The notes under the pieces were generated by a model. That model saw only the letters and a list, made by a program, of their open reading frames with translations, searched no databases and was not told where the DNA came from. From Ignavibacteria bacterium (GTDB taxonomy: Bacteria > Bacteroidota > Ignavibacteria > Tepidaquicellales > Tepidaquicellaceae), in assembly GCA_036262055.1 (NCBI GenBank), contig DATAJP010000002.1:392177-456176 (forward strand): 64,000 bases of DNA, given 5' to 3'. A program made the translations under genes and the position numbers. Shown piece by piece: positions 55,774-64,000 of the stretch; the first letter of the stretch is position 1; every line of letters begins with the position of its first letter.

Positions 55774-57534
55774 ATGCTGCATACATTTGACGTGGTTATT
55801 GTGGGAGCGGGCGGAGCGGGCTTAAGAGCCGCAGTTGAACTGCCTGAAGATTGCTCCTGCGCTGTTTTATCAAAAGTTTTCCCCCCGCGTTCACATACAG
55901 GAACTGCTCAGGGAGGAGTCTGCGCTGCGCTTGCCAATATGGAAGACGATAGCTGGGAAAATCATGCGTTCGATACCGTGAAAGGAAGTGACTATCTCGG
56001 AGATCAGGATGCAATCGAAATTATGTGCCGCGATGCCATAAGAGCTATCATTGAGCTTGAACACATGGGCATGCCGTTTTCAAGAAACAAAGACGGATAC
56101 ATAGCGCAAAGAAATTTCGGAGGTCATACAAAACCTGCTGACCCTGCTGACCCTTACGGAAAAAGAATTCCCGTTAAGCGTTCATGTTACTCTGCAGACA
56201 GAACCGGGCATGTTATGCTTCAGACACTTTATGAAACAGCAATTAAAAACGAAGTAAAGTTTTTCTCTGAGTTTTTTGTAACCGATTTAATTATCGATAA
56301 TGGTGTTTCTAAAGGAGTTGTTGCAATTGACATAAGAACTTCCGAGATTCACGTTTTTCATGCAAAGGCGGTTATGTTTGCAACAGGCGGTAACGGAAGA
56401 GTTTTCAGAATTACTTCCAACGCTCACGTCGGTACAGGCGACGGCTTCGGACTTATTTATAAAAGCGGACTTCCGCTTGAAGATATGGAGTTTTATCAGT
56501 TTCACCCGACCGGATTATGGAAGCTTGGGATTCTTGTCAGCGAAGCTGCAAGAGGCGAAGGTGGAATATTAAAAAATAAAGACAAAGAAAGATTTATGGT
56601 GCGATATGCACCGACTGTTATGGATTTGGCTCCGCGTGATATGGTTTCAAGAGCAATCGTAACCGAAATTCGAGAAGGCAGAGGAATTAAAGGAAGTGAC
56701 GGCACTGATTACGTTCTGCTTGACGTTTCGCATCTCGGCAAAGAAGTTATCGATGATAAGCTTCCTGAAATCACCGGTTTTGCAAGAACTTATCTTGGCG
56801 TTGAACCAACAAAAGAACCGATTCCGATTCAGCCGACCGCGCATTACATGATGGGCGGCATTCCGACAAATGCAAACTGCGAGGTGTTGAGAGATGAAAA
56901 AGGAAATATTGTCAACGGACTTTATGCTGCAGGCGAATGTGCGTGCGTTTCTGTTCACGGAGCTAACCGTCTGGGTACAAACTCGCTTCTTGACCTCGTT
57001 GTATTCGGAAGAAGAGGCGGAAAAGCAATTGCAGAGTTTTTGAAAACAGCAACTCTTTCAGACATTGACGAAAATAAAGTTTCAGAAAAAACCCGCGAGA
57101 TGATTTCGCATCTTCTGAACAGTACCGGAAGCGAAACTGTTGTTGCGTTAAGAACCGAGCTTCAGCAAACAATGATGGATGACTGCGGTGTTTTCAGAAC
57201 AGAAGAAGCACTGAAAAAAATGAAAGACAAAGTTGAGGAACTAAAAGCAAGATATAAGAATGTTCACATACAGGATAAAGGAACTGTGTTTAATACTGAT
57301 TTAATTGAAGCAATCGAACTTGATAACCTTCTCGAATCTGCAGAGGCAATGGTTTTCAGCGCATATAACAGAACCGAAAGCCGTGGAGCTCACACCCGCG
57401 AAGATTTCCCGAAACGTAACGATGATGAATGGATGAAACATACGTTCATATCCAGGGGAAACGGACAGGGACCCGAAATAAAATATAAGCCTGTTGTTGT
57501 TACCAGATATAAACCGATGGAAAGGAAATATTAA
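55774..57534 (+). CDS. sdhA: Succinate dehydrogenase/fumarate reductase flavoprotein subunit
   Basis: SdhA oxidises succinate to fumarate with covalent FAD. The dinucleotide fold FDVVIVGAGGAGLRAAVEL is at the N terminus. His41 in RSHTGTAQGG is the FAD attachment site, and the active-site features HPTG and ARGEGG, plus ANRLGTNSLLDLVVFGRR near residue 395, are present. The 586-residue length is normal. It leads the sdhA / exported unknown / sdhB group. No cytochrome b (SdhC/D) gene lies on either side within the window. Confidence 0.97.
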   Translation: MLHTFDVVIVGAGGAGLRAAVELPEDCSCAVLSKVFPPRSHTGTAQGGVCAALANMEDDSWENHAFDTVKGSDYLGDQDAIEIMCRDAIRAIIELEHMGMPFSRNKDGYIAQRNFGGHTKPADPADPYGKRIPVKRSCYSADRTGHVMLQTLYETAIKNEVKFFSEFFVTDLIIDNGVSKGVVAIDIRTSEIHVFHAKAVMFATGGNGRVFRITSNAHVGTGDGFGLIYKSGLPLEDMEFYQFHPTGLWKLGILVSEAARGEGGILKNKDKERFMVRYAPTVMDLAPRDMVSRAIVTEIREGRGIKGSDGTDYVLLDVSHLGKEVIDDKLPEITGFARTYLGVEPTKEPIPIQPTAHYMMGGIPTNANCEVLRDEKGNIVNGLYAAGECACVSVHGANRLGTNSLLDLVVFGRRGGKAIAEFLKTATLSDIDENKVSEKTREMISHLLNSTGSETVVALRTELQQTMMDDCGVFRTEEALKKMKDKVEELKARYKNVHIQDKGTVFNTDLIEAIELDNLLESAEAMVFSAYNRTESRGAHTREDFPKRNDDEWMKHTFISRGNGQGPEIKYKPVVVTRYKPMERKY

Positions 57535-57541
57535 GAACATA

Positions 57542-58342
57542 ATGAAAATGAAATACCTCATTTCAGTGTTTTTATCCCTATTTTTATTTTGTTTGTTTTT
57601 TTCTGATGCTAATGCTCAGTCGTATTTTGATGATAAGAATTATAGCATCGGTGATTTTCAGGTTACAGCAAAATATGACACCGCAAATTATTCAACTCAT
57701 GTCGTCATAAAACAGGACGGCAATATTGTTTATGATGACGTTGCAGAATACATGGTTGATACGGTTGTCATCATCGACTTAAATAATACGGGTGAAAAAA
57801 ACATATTTGTCTCGCAATACAGCGGCGGGGCTCATTGCTGCTTTCAGCTTCTTGGCGGAACGCTTTCAAATTATAAATATACCCCGACCGATACTTTGTT
57901 TCTGGGAAACGTATATTTCCAGTTCAAGGATTTAAACTATGACCATCATTATGAAATAGAAACTGCCTTCGACGGTATTTCGTATGCTTTTACGAACTAT
58001 GCCGAAACAAGATTTCCGACTATGGTTTATAAATGGGAAAATAATAAATTTGTTGACGTAACGCGTGATTACCCTAACCTTGTTAATCTTGACATAAAGG
58101 AATATACCGAACAGCTTAAAGATTTTTTGCTTCAGAATAAAAACATTTGTCCTAAGACAGCCGATGAAGATACTTTTAATACTCCGGCAGGAAGCTTGAA
58201 GACAATCCTTGCGGCAATAGCCGTCAGCTACAGTTTTATAGGAGAAAACCAGAAAGCAATCGAGACTGTGAAAACATTTTACAAATGTCCTGATTTAAAC
58301 AAATTTATTTCGACATTAGAAACTGATTATAAGATAAAATAA
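57542..58342 (+). CDS. Exported protein of unknown function between sdhA and sdhB
   Basis: The 266-residue protein has a clear signal peptide (KYLISVFLSLFLFCLFFSDANAQ). SQYSGGAHCCFQLLGG near residue 90 is wording seen in several secreted beta-propeller-like proteins of unknown role. The C-terminal 90 residues look helical. I choose the ATG at 57542, because the longer frame overlaps sdhA and would bury the signal peptide. Its stop overlaps the sdhB start (TAATG), so it is co-translated with a respiratory subunit although it is exported. No haem- or membrane-anchor feature was seen, so it does not replace SdhC. Confidence 0.75.
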   Translation: MKMKYLISVFLSLFLFCLFFSDANAQSYFDDKNYSIGDFQVTAKYDTANYSTHVVIKQDGNIVYDDVAEYMVDTVVIIDLNNTGEKNIFVSQYSGGAHCCFQLLGGTLSNYKYTPTDTLFLGNVYFQFKDLNYDHHYEIETAFDGISYAFTNYAETRFPTMVYKWENNKFVDVTRDYPNLVNLDIKEYTEQLKDFLLQNKNICPKTADEDTFNTPAGSLKTILAAIAVSYSFIGENQKAIETVKTFYKCPDLNKFISTLETDYKIK

Positions 58343-59052
58343 TGAATCTTCATGTAAAAATTTTAAGGTATAATCCTGAAAAAGATGAGCAACCGTATTT
58401 TCAGGATTTTCATCTGCAGAACATAGGCGAGGATATGCGTGTTCTCGACGTTCTGCATGAAATAAAATGGAAGCACGACGGGACGCTGACGTTCAGGCGT
58501 TCATGCGCTCACGGAATATGCGGAAGCGACGGAATGAAAATAAACGGAAAAAACCGACTTGCATGCGCGCTGCTTCTGAAAGACCTGAATACATCAAAAC
58601 CGCTTGTGATAGAACCGCTGCCGTCATTGCCAATTATAAAAGACCTTGTTGTTGACATGAGCGACTTCTGGGCAAAGTATGAAGTTGTAAAACCATATTT
58701 GATAAACCATACTCCTCCCCCAAGTGACAGAGAACGTCTGCAATCAAATGAAGATGCGGAAAAATTATTTGAGTCGGCAAAGTGTATTTTATGCGCTTGC
58801 TGCACGACAAGCTGTCCTTCAACATGGACGAATGAAAACTACATAGGTCCTGCGGCTATTCTGAAAGCATATAGATTTGCTTATGATACAAGAGACGATG
58901 CGGCTGATGAGAGAATGGACATACTCGATACGCCAAACGGCATCTGGAGATGCCACACGATTTTCAATTGCGTAGAAGCATGCCCGAAAGAAATAAATAT
59001 TACGTGGCATATTTCAAAATTGAAAACCCGTATTTCAAAAAGAGAGCTGTAA
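58342..59052 (+). CDS. sdhB: Succinate dehydrogenase/fumarate reductase iron-sulphur subunit
   Basis: SdhB passes electrons from FAD to quinone through three Fe-S clusters. The [2Fe-2S] ligands are Cys55, Cys60, Asp63 and Cys75, the same set and spacing as E. coli SdhB including the aspartate. CILCACCTTSCPS and CHTIFNCVEACPKEI carry the [4Fe-4S] and [3Fe-4S] ligands. Length is 236 residues. It is translationally coupled to the exported protein upstream. Confidence 0.96.
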   Translation: MNLHVKILRYNPEKDEQPYFQDFHLQNIGEDMRVLDVLHEIKWKHDGTLTFRRSCAHGICGSDGMKINGKNRLACALLLKDLNTSKPLVIEPLPSLPIIKDLVVDMSDFWAKYEVVKPYLINHTPPPSDRERLQSNEDAEKLFESAKCILCACCTTSCPSTWTNENYIGPAAILKAYRFAYDTRDDAADERMDILDTPNGIWRCHTIFNCVEACPKEINITWHISKLKTRISKREL

Positions 59053-59062
59053 AATTTATTTT

Positions 59063-59112
59063 GTAGTCGAACCCTTTAGGGTTCGCTTTCGAAAGCTAAA
59101 GCTTTCGGCTAC
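59063..59112. repeat. Double hairpin repeat
   Basis: CGAACCCTTTAGGGTTCG (59068-59085) and CGAAAGCTAAAGCTTTCG (59090-59107) lie between GTAG and CTAC. The pair follows the sdhB stop by about 10 bases. Confidence 0.65.
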
Positions 59113-59146
59113 ATTTATAAACATATCAGGAACACAAACGTAACAC

Positions 59147-59173
59147 GTAGAGACGCAACATTTTGCGTCTCTA
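59147..59173. repeat. Family 3 palindrome, third copy
   Basis: GTAGAGACGCAACA followed by TTTTGCGTCTCTA is nearly identical to the copies at 5441 and 46090. It lies between convergent sdhB and antiporter genes. Confidence 0.75.
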
Positions 59174-59190
59174 TAAAATCTCTTCCGAAC

Positions 59191-60282
59191 CTATCCCAAA
59201 AATATCAGAAACACAAACGTAATAAAAAGTATTATATGTATAAATCCCTGAAGTGCGTTTGAGTCCCCTCTTGTTGTGCTGATAAATCCCAGCAATAAAG
59301 TAGTAATTACCATCACACCCATAAAAGGACTTAACCCGAGAATTATAGAATTGCCCGTGATGAAGCTGACTATTAATACTGCCGGTATTGTGAGCGTAAT
59401 GGTCGAAAGTGTAGAACCAAATGTAATGTTTATCACTCTCTGCATGTCATCAGAATACGCTGCGCGAAGCGCCGTGAGACCTTCGGGAGCAATTATGATT
59501 AACGCAATTATTAATGCGGCAAGCTTTACAGGAAGCCCGAGCATTAATATTCCATTCTCAATCGAAATCGATAAAAACTCTGCTATCATTGCTATAACAA
59601 GAATTATTGCAAGAAGCATTCCCGCATGATACCACCCGTTTATTTTTTTTGATTCAAGCTCTTCTTCTCTTTCGGATTTTATTTCGGCGTTTTTATATGA
59701 AAAAAAATAACTGTGTTTTTTAGATTGCATCGAAAGAAAAAATGCATAAAGCGCTAAAGATGCAAAAATCAAAAACCGTTCGAGAATGGTTAACTGCTCA
59801 GGATTAGCAAATGCAGGCAGAAATAAACCGATGCCGATAATTGCAATTATCATTGATAAAAATGAGTTCGAGCTTTTCAAATTAAAAAACTGTTCGCCGT
59901 ATTTAAATCCTCCTATGACCATGCATAATCCGGTAATACCGTTAATCAAAATCATCAGCGTCGCATAAATCGTATCACGCGCAAGAGTCGGGTCTTTTGC
60001 TTCGTGAAGCATCATTGCCGTTACCATGATGATTTCGACCGTGATTGCCGAAAATGTAAGTATCATCGTTCCATAAGGTTCACCGAACTTATGCGCAAGC
60101 ACCTCCGCATGGTCTGCAACCCCTATTGCCGCATAAATTATCACGACAAAAATCACAAAGAACAAAACAAGCGATGCACCAAGCGATACGTCTTCAAATA
60201 AATCCCTCTGGAACACTGTTATAATAATCAGCGTTAATAAAGCTATCAGAAATGATTTTTCACGTTTTAAAAATTTTGCCAA
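59191..60282 (-). CDS. chaA: Ca2+/H+ antiporter, ChaA-type
   Basis: The 363-residue inner-membrane protein has about 11 helices and the two CaCA-family alpha repeats. The first holds GEPYGTMILTFSAITVEIIM; the second, LIIIAPEGLTALRAAYSDDM, carries the acidic ion-binding residue in APEG. ChaA-type proteins extrude calcium, or sodium and potassium, in exchange for protons. The start codon seen is a TTG at 60282, chosen because the hydrophobic N-terminal region follows at once. It is divergent from the C1 peptidase gene. Confidence 0.9.
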   Translation of the reverse strand: MAKFLKREKSFLIALLTLIIITVFQRDLFEDVSLGASLVLFFVIFVVIIYAAIGVADHAEVLAHKFGEPYGTMILTFSAITVEIIMVTAMMLHEAKDPTLARDTIYATLMILINGITGLCMVIGGFKYGEQFFNLKSSNSFLSMIIAIIGIGLFLPAFANPEQLTILERFLIFASLALYAFFLSMQSKKHSYFFSYKNAEIKSEREEELESKKINGWYHAGMLLAIILVIAMIAEFLSISIENGILMLGLPVKLAALIIALIIIAPEGLTALRAAYSDDMQRVINITFGSTLSTITLTIPAVLIVSFITGNSIILGLSPFMGVMVITTLLLGFISTTRGDSNALQGFIHIILFITFVFLIFLG

Positions 60283-60433
60283 TATGTTATGAATATAAAA
60301 ATTTTATTAGCAAATATACTTTATATGAACATAAATGTTAAATGAAAAATTATTATTAATTTAGTATTTTTATAAAGACCCTGAAAGTATATTTCAAAAT
60401 TTCACATCACAAAATTTTAACAGCAAATAATTT

Positions 60434-61327
60434 ATGAAACTTAAATCTTTTATCCTCTCTTTTATTTTTACAGCGGTTATCTGTAATTCCCTGAATGCGC
60501 AGACAAATTACGGAACAGGTTACAACGACATTTCTGAAGATGCATATAACAATCTTCAGGTATCTGTTGTTACTTATAACGGCACGAAACCTCAGACATT
60601 TACAAACTGGCAAAGCACTATTGTTCCTGAAGTCGGCAACCAGGGACAGGAAGATGCCTGCAATGCATGGGGCTTGGGTTATGCCTGCATGACAATTACT
60701 GCAGCGATGCAAAATAATTACAGCATTTATGATGCTAACGGTGAAATGAGCGGAATGAAAGTATTCAGTCCTGCTTTTTTATATAACTCACTGAACGGCG
60801 GGCAGGATAACGGGACAAATATTCTTGACATGCTTGAGTTTGTAAAAACTGTCGGTGCTGTGCCGTGGGACTACATGCCTTATGTTAATGGACAGTATAA
60901 CGTAACACCCCCCGAATCTTTAAAAACAATTGCTGCTAATTACAGGATAAAAGATTATGCAAGAATCAACATGGATGAAGAGTCCATCAAGTCTCATTTG
61001 CTCAGCGGCTATCCTGTTGTGATTGCTTTAAATGCTTACAAAGGCATGGGAGCAGATGGGGATGCCGCATATAAAAATAATACTCCATACTTCTTTCCTG
61101 AATATGCTTCCGCAAGTGATGCAGAAGGAAGACATTGCGTCTGCATAATTGGTTATGATGATACAATTCAGACTCCTTATGGCAATGGAGCATTCCTTGT
61201 TCAGAACAGCTGGGGAACACAATGGGGAACAAACGGAAGATTTTTTATTCCTTATGATGTTTTCACAAAAAACATCCCCGGGACAAACGACCCCTATATT
61301 GTGCATGGGTTTGTGGTGAGCATGTAA
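60434..61327 (+). CDS. C1 family (papain-like) cysteine peptidase
   Basis: The 297-residue secreted peptidase has a signal peptide ending CNSLNAQ (about residue 23). The papain dyad is visible: oxyanion Gln70 and nucleophile Cys76 in GNQGQEDACNAWGLGYA (six apart, as in papain), His234 in EGRHCVCIIGYDD, and Asn258 in VQNSWGTQWG. There is no obvious long propeptide and no T9SS domain, so it may work in the periplasm. It is monocistronic, closed by a long perfect hairpin. Confidence 0.92.
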   Translation: MKLKSFILSFIFTAVICNSLNAQTNYGTGYNDISEDAYNNLQVSVVTYNGTKPQTFTNWQSTIVPEVGNQGQEDACNAWGLGYACMTITAAMQNNYSIYDANGEMSGMKVFSPAFLYNSLNGGQDNGTNILDMLEFVKTVGAVPWDYMPYVNGQYNVTPPESLKTIAANYRIKDYARINMDEESIKSHLLSGYPVVIALNAYKGMGADGDAAYKNNTPYFFPEYASASDAEGRHCVCIIGYDDTIQTPYGNGAFLVQNSWGTQWGTNGRFFIPYDVFTKNIPGTNDPYIVHGFVVSM

Positions 61328-61336
61328 AATCTTTTA

Positions 61337-61385
61337 AAAAATACATAAAAGAACAAGAAAAGTGCTTGTTCTTTTATGTATTTTT
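61337..61385. terminator. 21-bp perfect hairpin, terminator after C1 peptidase
   Basis: AAAAATACATAAAAGAACA continues into AG, a 7-base loop and the exact reverse complement, ending in TTTTT. It acts as a terminator on the plus strand. The 205 bases from here to rho are AT-rich leader without a recognisable element. Confidence 0.85.
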
Positions 61386-61591
61386 GCAACTTTTCACTTG
61401 TATTTTTACTATAATTAGCTTAGTTTTGGGTGCATCAAAAAACACACCCTTTAAAATTTAACTGCTTATAATACTAAATTATAACAATATAAATTAAAAT
61501 CATACTTTTTTAACAACTCTACCCCCAAAACCATCAACCAATTTTTACAAACATCTTAATTAATATGTTACCCCTAAACAAAGGATAATAA

Positions 61592-62896
61592 ATGGATTCG
61601 AAAAACACATCCAAAGCCGGTGTTGCTCCTACTCCGAATGCAAATTCGAAAGACAACCTGGATTTGAAATCAAAAAAAGTCCCCGAACTGATTAAAATCG
61701 CTAAAGAACTCAATGTTAACGGTTACAGCGACCTCAAAAAACAGGAACTCATCTTTAAAATCATTGAAGCACAAACCGCAAAAGACGGCTATGCCTATGC
61801 TTTTGGTGTGCTCGAGGTTCTTCCTGACGGTTACGGTTTTTTAAGGTCAGCAAATTATAATTATCTGCCGTCGCCGGACGATATTTATGTTTCACCTTCG
61901 CAAATTAAAAAATTCCTCCTCAAAACAGGTGATACCGTAAGCGGACAGGTTCGTCCACCGAAAGAAGGCGAAAGATTTTTCGCGCTTCTGAAAGTCGAAC
62001 AGGTCAACTACGGAAATCCCGAGCTTATAAGAGACAGAATTTTATTTGATAACCTTACACCTCTCTATCCGAATGAGAAATTAAATCTTGAAACAACTCC
62101 CGTTGAATACTCAATGAGAGTTATGGATTTATTCACTCCAATCGGAAAAGGACAAAGAGGTCTCATAGTTTCACCTCCCAAAAGCGGTAAAACAATTTTG
62201 CTTCAGACAATTGCAAACAGCATAATACGGAACCATCCTGAAGTTCACATGATTGTTCTTCTAATCGACGAAAGACCTGAAGAGGTTACGGATATGGAAA
62301 GAAACGTTAATGCTGAAGTAATTGCCTCAACATTCGACGAACCGCCGGAAAGACACGTTGCGGTTTCCGAAATCGTTCTGCAAAAAGCAAAACGCCTTGT
62401 TGAAGCAGGAAAAGACGTTGTTATACTTCTTGACAGTATCACCCGTCTTGCAAGAGCTCACAACACTGTAATTCCTCATAGCGGAAAGATTTTATCAGGT
62501 GGTGTGGACGCAAATGCTCTGCACAAGCCGAAGAGATTCTTCGGTGCTGCAAGAAACATCGACGAAGGAGGAAGCTTGACAATCATTGCAACATCATTGA
62601 TTGAAACAGGAAGCAGAATGGATGAAGTTATATTTGAAGAGTTCAAAGGAACAGGAAACATGGAAACCGTTCTTGACAGAAGAATTTCCGACAGAAGGGT
62701 ATTTCCTGCAATCGACCTGAACAAATCCGGAACAAGAAAAGAAGAGCTGTTGATTCCAAGCGATGTATTGAATCGCGTATGGCTCTTGAGAAAAATTCTT
62801 GCCGATTATAATCAGGTTGAGGCAATGGAATGGCTGCTCGGAAAAATGAAAGGCACAAAGAGCAATAAGGAATTTTTAGCGACAATGAACTCATAA
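61592..62896 (+). CDS. rho: Transcription termination factor Rho
   Basis: Rho is a hexameric RNA helicase that ends transcription. The 434-residue protein has the N-terminal Rho_N domain ([20 protein letters not shown]), the RNA-binding cold-shock-like domain ([20 protein letters not shown]) and the ATPase with Walker A SPPKSGKT, Walker [17 protein letters not shown], and [21 protein letters not shown] (Q-loop/R-loop region). An AAGGATAATAA stretch precedes the ATG. The next gene is an RNase G/E, a fitting pair for RNA turnover. Confidence 0.97.
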   Translation: MDSKNTSKAGVAPTPNANSKDNLDLKSKKVPELIKIAKELNVNGYSDLKKQELIFKIIEAQTAKDGYAYAFGVLEVLPDGYGFLRSANYNYLPSPDDIYVSPSQIKKFLLKTGDTVSGQVRPPKEGERFFALLKVEQVNYGNPELIRDRILFDNLTPLYPNEKLNLETTPVEYSMRVMDLFTPIGKGQRGLIVSPPKSGKTILLQTIANSIIRNHPEVHMIVLLIDERPEEVTDMERNVNAEVIASTFDEPPERHVAVSEIVLQKAKRLVEAGKDVVILLDSITRLARAHNTVIPHSGKILSGGVDANALHKPKRFFGAARNIDEGGSLTIIATSLIETGSRMDEVIFEEFKGTGNMETVLDRRISDRRVFPAIDLNKSGTRKEELLIPSDVLNRVWLLRKILADYNQVEAMEWLLGKMKGTKSNKEFLATMNS

Positions 62897-62929
62897 AATA
62901 AGGAGCTGATGAACTAATCCCCGATATAG

Positions 62930-64000
62930 ATGAAAAAAGAAATACTGATTAATGCGACTTCCAATGAAATTAGAATCGCTCTCACAGAGGATTCCAAGCT
63001 AACCGAATTTTTTGTAGAAAGCCCGGACCAGGAACGCAACGTCGGTGATATTTATCTCGGTAAAGTATGGAAAGTTATGGCGGGCATTCGCGCCGCATTC
63101 ATAAACCTCGGCTTCCCGCAGGATGCATTTCTTCATTTTTCCGACATTAACACATTAGATGATACTCTTCTGTCTGAGGAAGATACCGATATTGAAGATG
63201 AAGAAGATGAAGAAAACGACCAGCCTGCCTCACGTGCTAATTCAACCGAATCAAAAATAAAACTTAATCCTGCTAATCTGGAAAGAGGGCAGGATATTAT
63301 TGTTCAGATTACAAAAGAACCTGTCGGCAAAAAAGGTGTGCGGGTTACTTCAAAAATTTCACTTCCCGGCAGATACCTTGTGCTTATTCCCTTTGGCAAG
63401 CGCACAGGAATTTCCAAAAAGATTTATAACCCGCGCGAAAAATACCGTCTCAGAAAGATTGTCCGCTCTATGCTTCCGAAAGGTTTCGGAATTATTATCC
63501 GCACTGTTGCAATGAATCAGGATGAAAAACTTATCAGGGAAGATTTGAATACCTTGATAACTGAATGGAACTCAATAGAAGCAAAGCTTAAAACCGCAAA
63601 GTCTCCTTCTTTGCTTTATAAAGATGCAACAACAACTTCATCCGTGATGAGAGATATTCTGAAAGAAGATGTTTCAAAAATTGTTGTTGATTCCAAAAAA
63701 CTTCATAAAGAAATAAAAAATTATCTCGACAGGACTTCGCCGGGATTTGCAGAACGTCTTGAGTTATATAACGGCAACCAACCGTTATTCGATGTATTTA
63801 ACGTTGAACGCCAGCTTAACGATTCGCTTAACAAAAAAGTATGGGTTAAAGGAGCAGGTTACATTGTAATTGAAACAACAGAAGCAATGACCGTTATCGA
63901 CGTCAACAGCGGTAAATATGCAAAGAATCAGGAGCAGGAGCTTAACTCTCTCAATACGAACATCGAAGCCGCTAAAGAGATTGTCCGTCAGATTCGCTTG
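62930..64000 (+). CDS. rng: Ribonuclease G/E, 5' part (runs off window)
   Basis: An open frame of 357 codons starts with the ATG at 62930 and continues past the window end. It reads MKKEILINATSNEIRIALTE, then the S1-type region GDIYLGKVWKVMAGIRAAFINLGFPQDAFL. An acidic insertion (about 85-105) breaks the S1 domain. KGVRVTSKISLPGRYLVLIP and RKIVRSMLPKGFGIIIRT match the RNase E/G fold, and VIDVNSG supplies the catalytic Asp. It processes rRNA and degrades mRNA. It lies 33 bases after rho. Confidence 0.95.
   Translation, partial: MKKEILINATSNEIRIALTEDSKLTEFFVESPDQERNVGDIYLGKVWKVMAGIRAAFINLGFPQDAFLHFSDINTLDDTLLSEEDTDIEDEEDEENDQPASRANSTESKIKLNPANLERGQDIIVQITKEPVGKKGVRVTSKISLPGRYLVLIPFGKRTGISKKIYNPREKYRLRKIVRSMLPKGFGIIIRTVAMNQDEKLIREDLNTLITEWNSIEAKLKTAKSPSLLYKDATTTSSVMRDILKEDVSKIVVDSKKLHKEIKNYLDRTSPGFAERLELYNGNQPLFDVFNVERQLNDSLNKKVWVKGAGYIVIETTEAMTVIDVNSGKYAKNQEQELNSLNTNIEAAKEIVRQIRL

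Overview
The window is AT-rich chromosomal DNA from a member of the Bacteroidota/Chlorobiota (FCB) group, most likely an Ignavibacteria-like lineage. The main evidence is eight secreted proteins that end in the same roughly 80-residue C-terminal domain with a YPNPFNP motif and a lysine-rich terminus. That is the type A sorting signal of the type IX secretion system (T9SS), in the spelling typical of Ignavibacteria and relatives. Supporting signs are mostly A-rich translation starts without a strong Shine-Dalgarno, many TPR lipoproteins, split transketolase subunits and a citrate synthase of the mitochondrial type. Species cannot be fixed from sequence alone.

Layout. 1-8.5 kb: a tiny GIY-YIG nuclease gene framed by inverted copies of a dispersed repeat, then a housekeeping run nusB / MFS permease / unknown / obgE / surE, a convergent citrate synthase and two TPR lipoproteins. 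8.5-11.1 kb: a lipoprotein and a soluble TPR-histidine kinase. 11.3-22.0 kb: a candidate integrated island between an intact tRNA-Leu(UAA) gene and a 61-bp exact copy of its 3' part. The island carries one very AT-rich unknown gene and four T9SS-exported proteins, but no recognisable integrase. 22-25.4 kb: a lipoprotein, another T9SS protein and a DinB-like protein. 25.5-34.2 kb: a surface-sugar locus (GT-B protein, cytidylyltransferase, split transketolase, class III aminotransferase, SDR, NeuB-like synthase) followed by a convergent pair, an MFS transporter and a stand-alone RapZ C-terminal domain. 34.4-37.4 kb: DUF4349 lipoprotein, glnA and an Lrp/AsnC regulator with two matched palindromes in front of it. 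37.5-46 kb: small membrane protein, aldo/keto reductase, an unknown anchored protein, tadA, GT2, then a minus-strand run polyprenyl synthase / HPr / M15-like peptidase. 44-55 kb: T9SS proteins, HXXEE membrane protein, subtilase, GNAT, enoyl-CoA hydratase and a TPR-containing HtrA-like protease. 55.7-64 kb: sdhA / exported unknown / sdhB, Ca2+/H+ antiporter, papain-like peptidase, rho and the 5' part of an RNase G/E gene that runs off the window.

The non-coding DNA is unusually rich in short palindromic repeats. At least three families recur between genes, sometimes as back-to-back inverted pairs, and in two places they touch genes directly: one pair brackets the GIY-YIG gene and another supplies the HPr start codon. 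The strongest candidates for something undescribed are the repeat-bracketed GIY-YIG unit (215-584), the tRNA-Leu island of T9SS cargo (11322-21993), and the transketolase/aminotransferase/SDR/NeuB-like/cytidylyltransferase locus (25474-32390), which looks like a biosynthetic route to an unusual CMP-activated keto-sugar acid.
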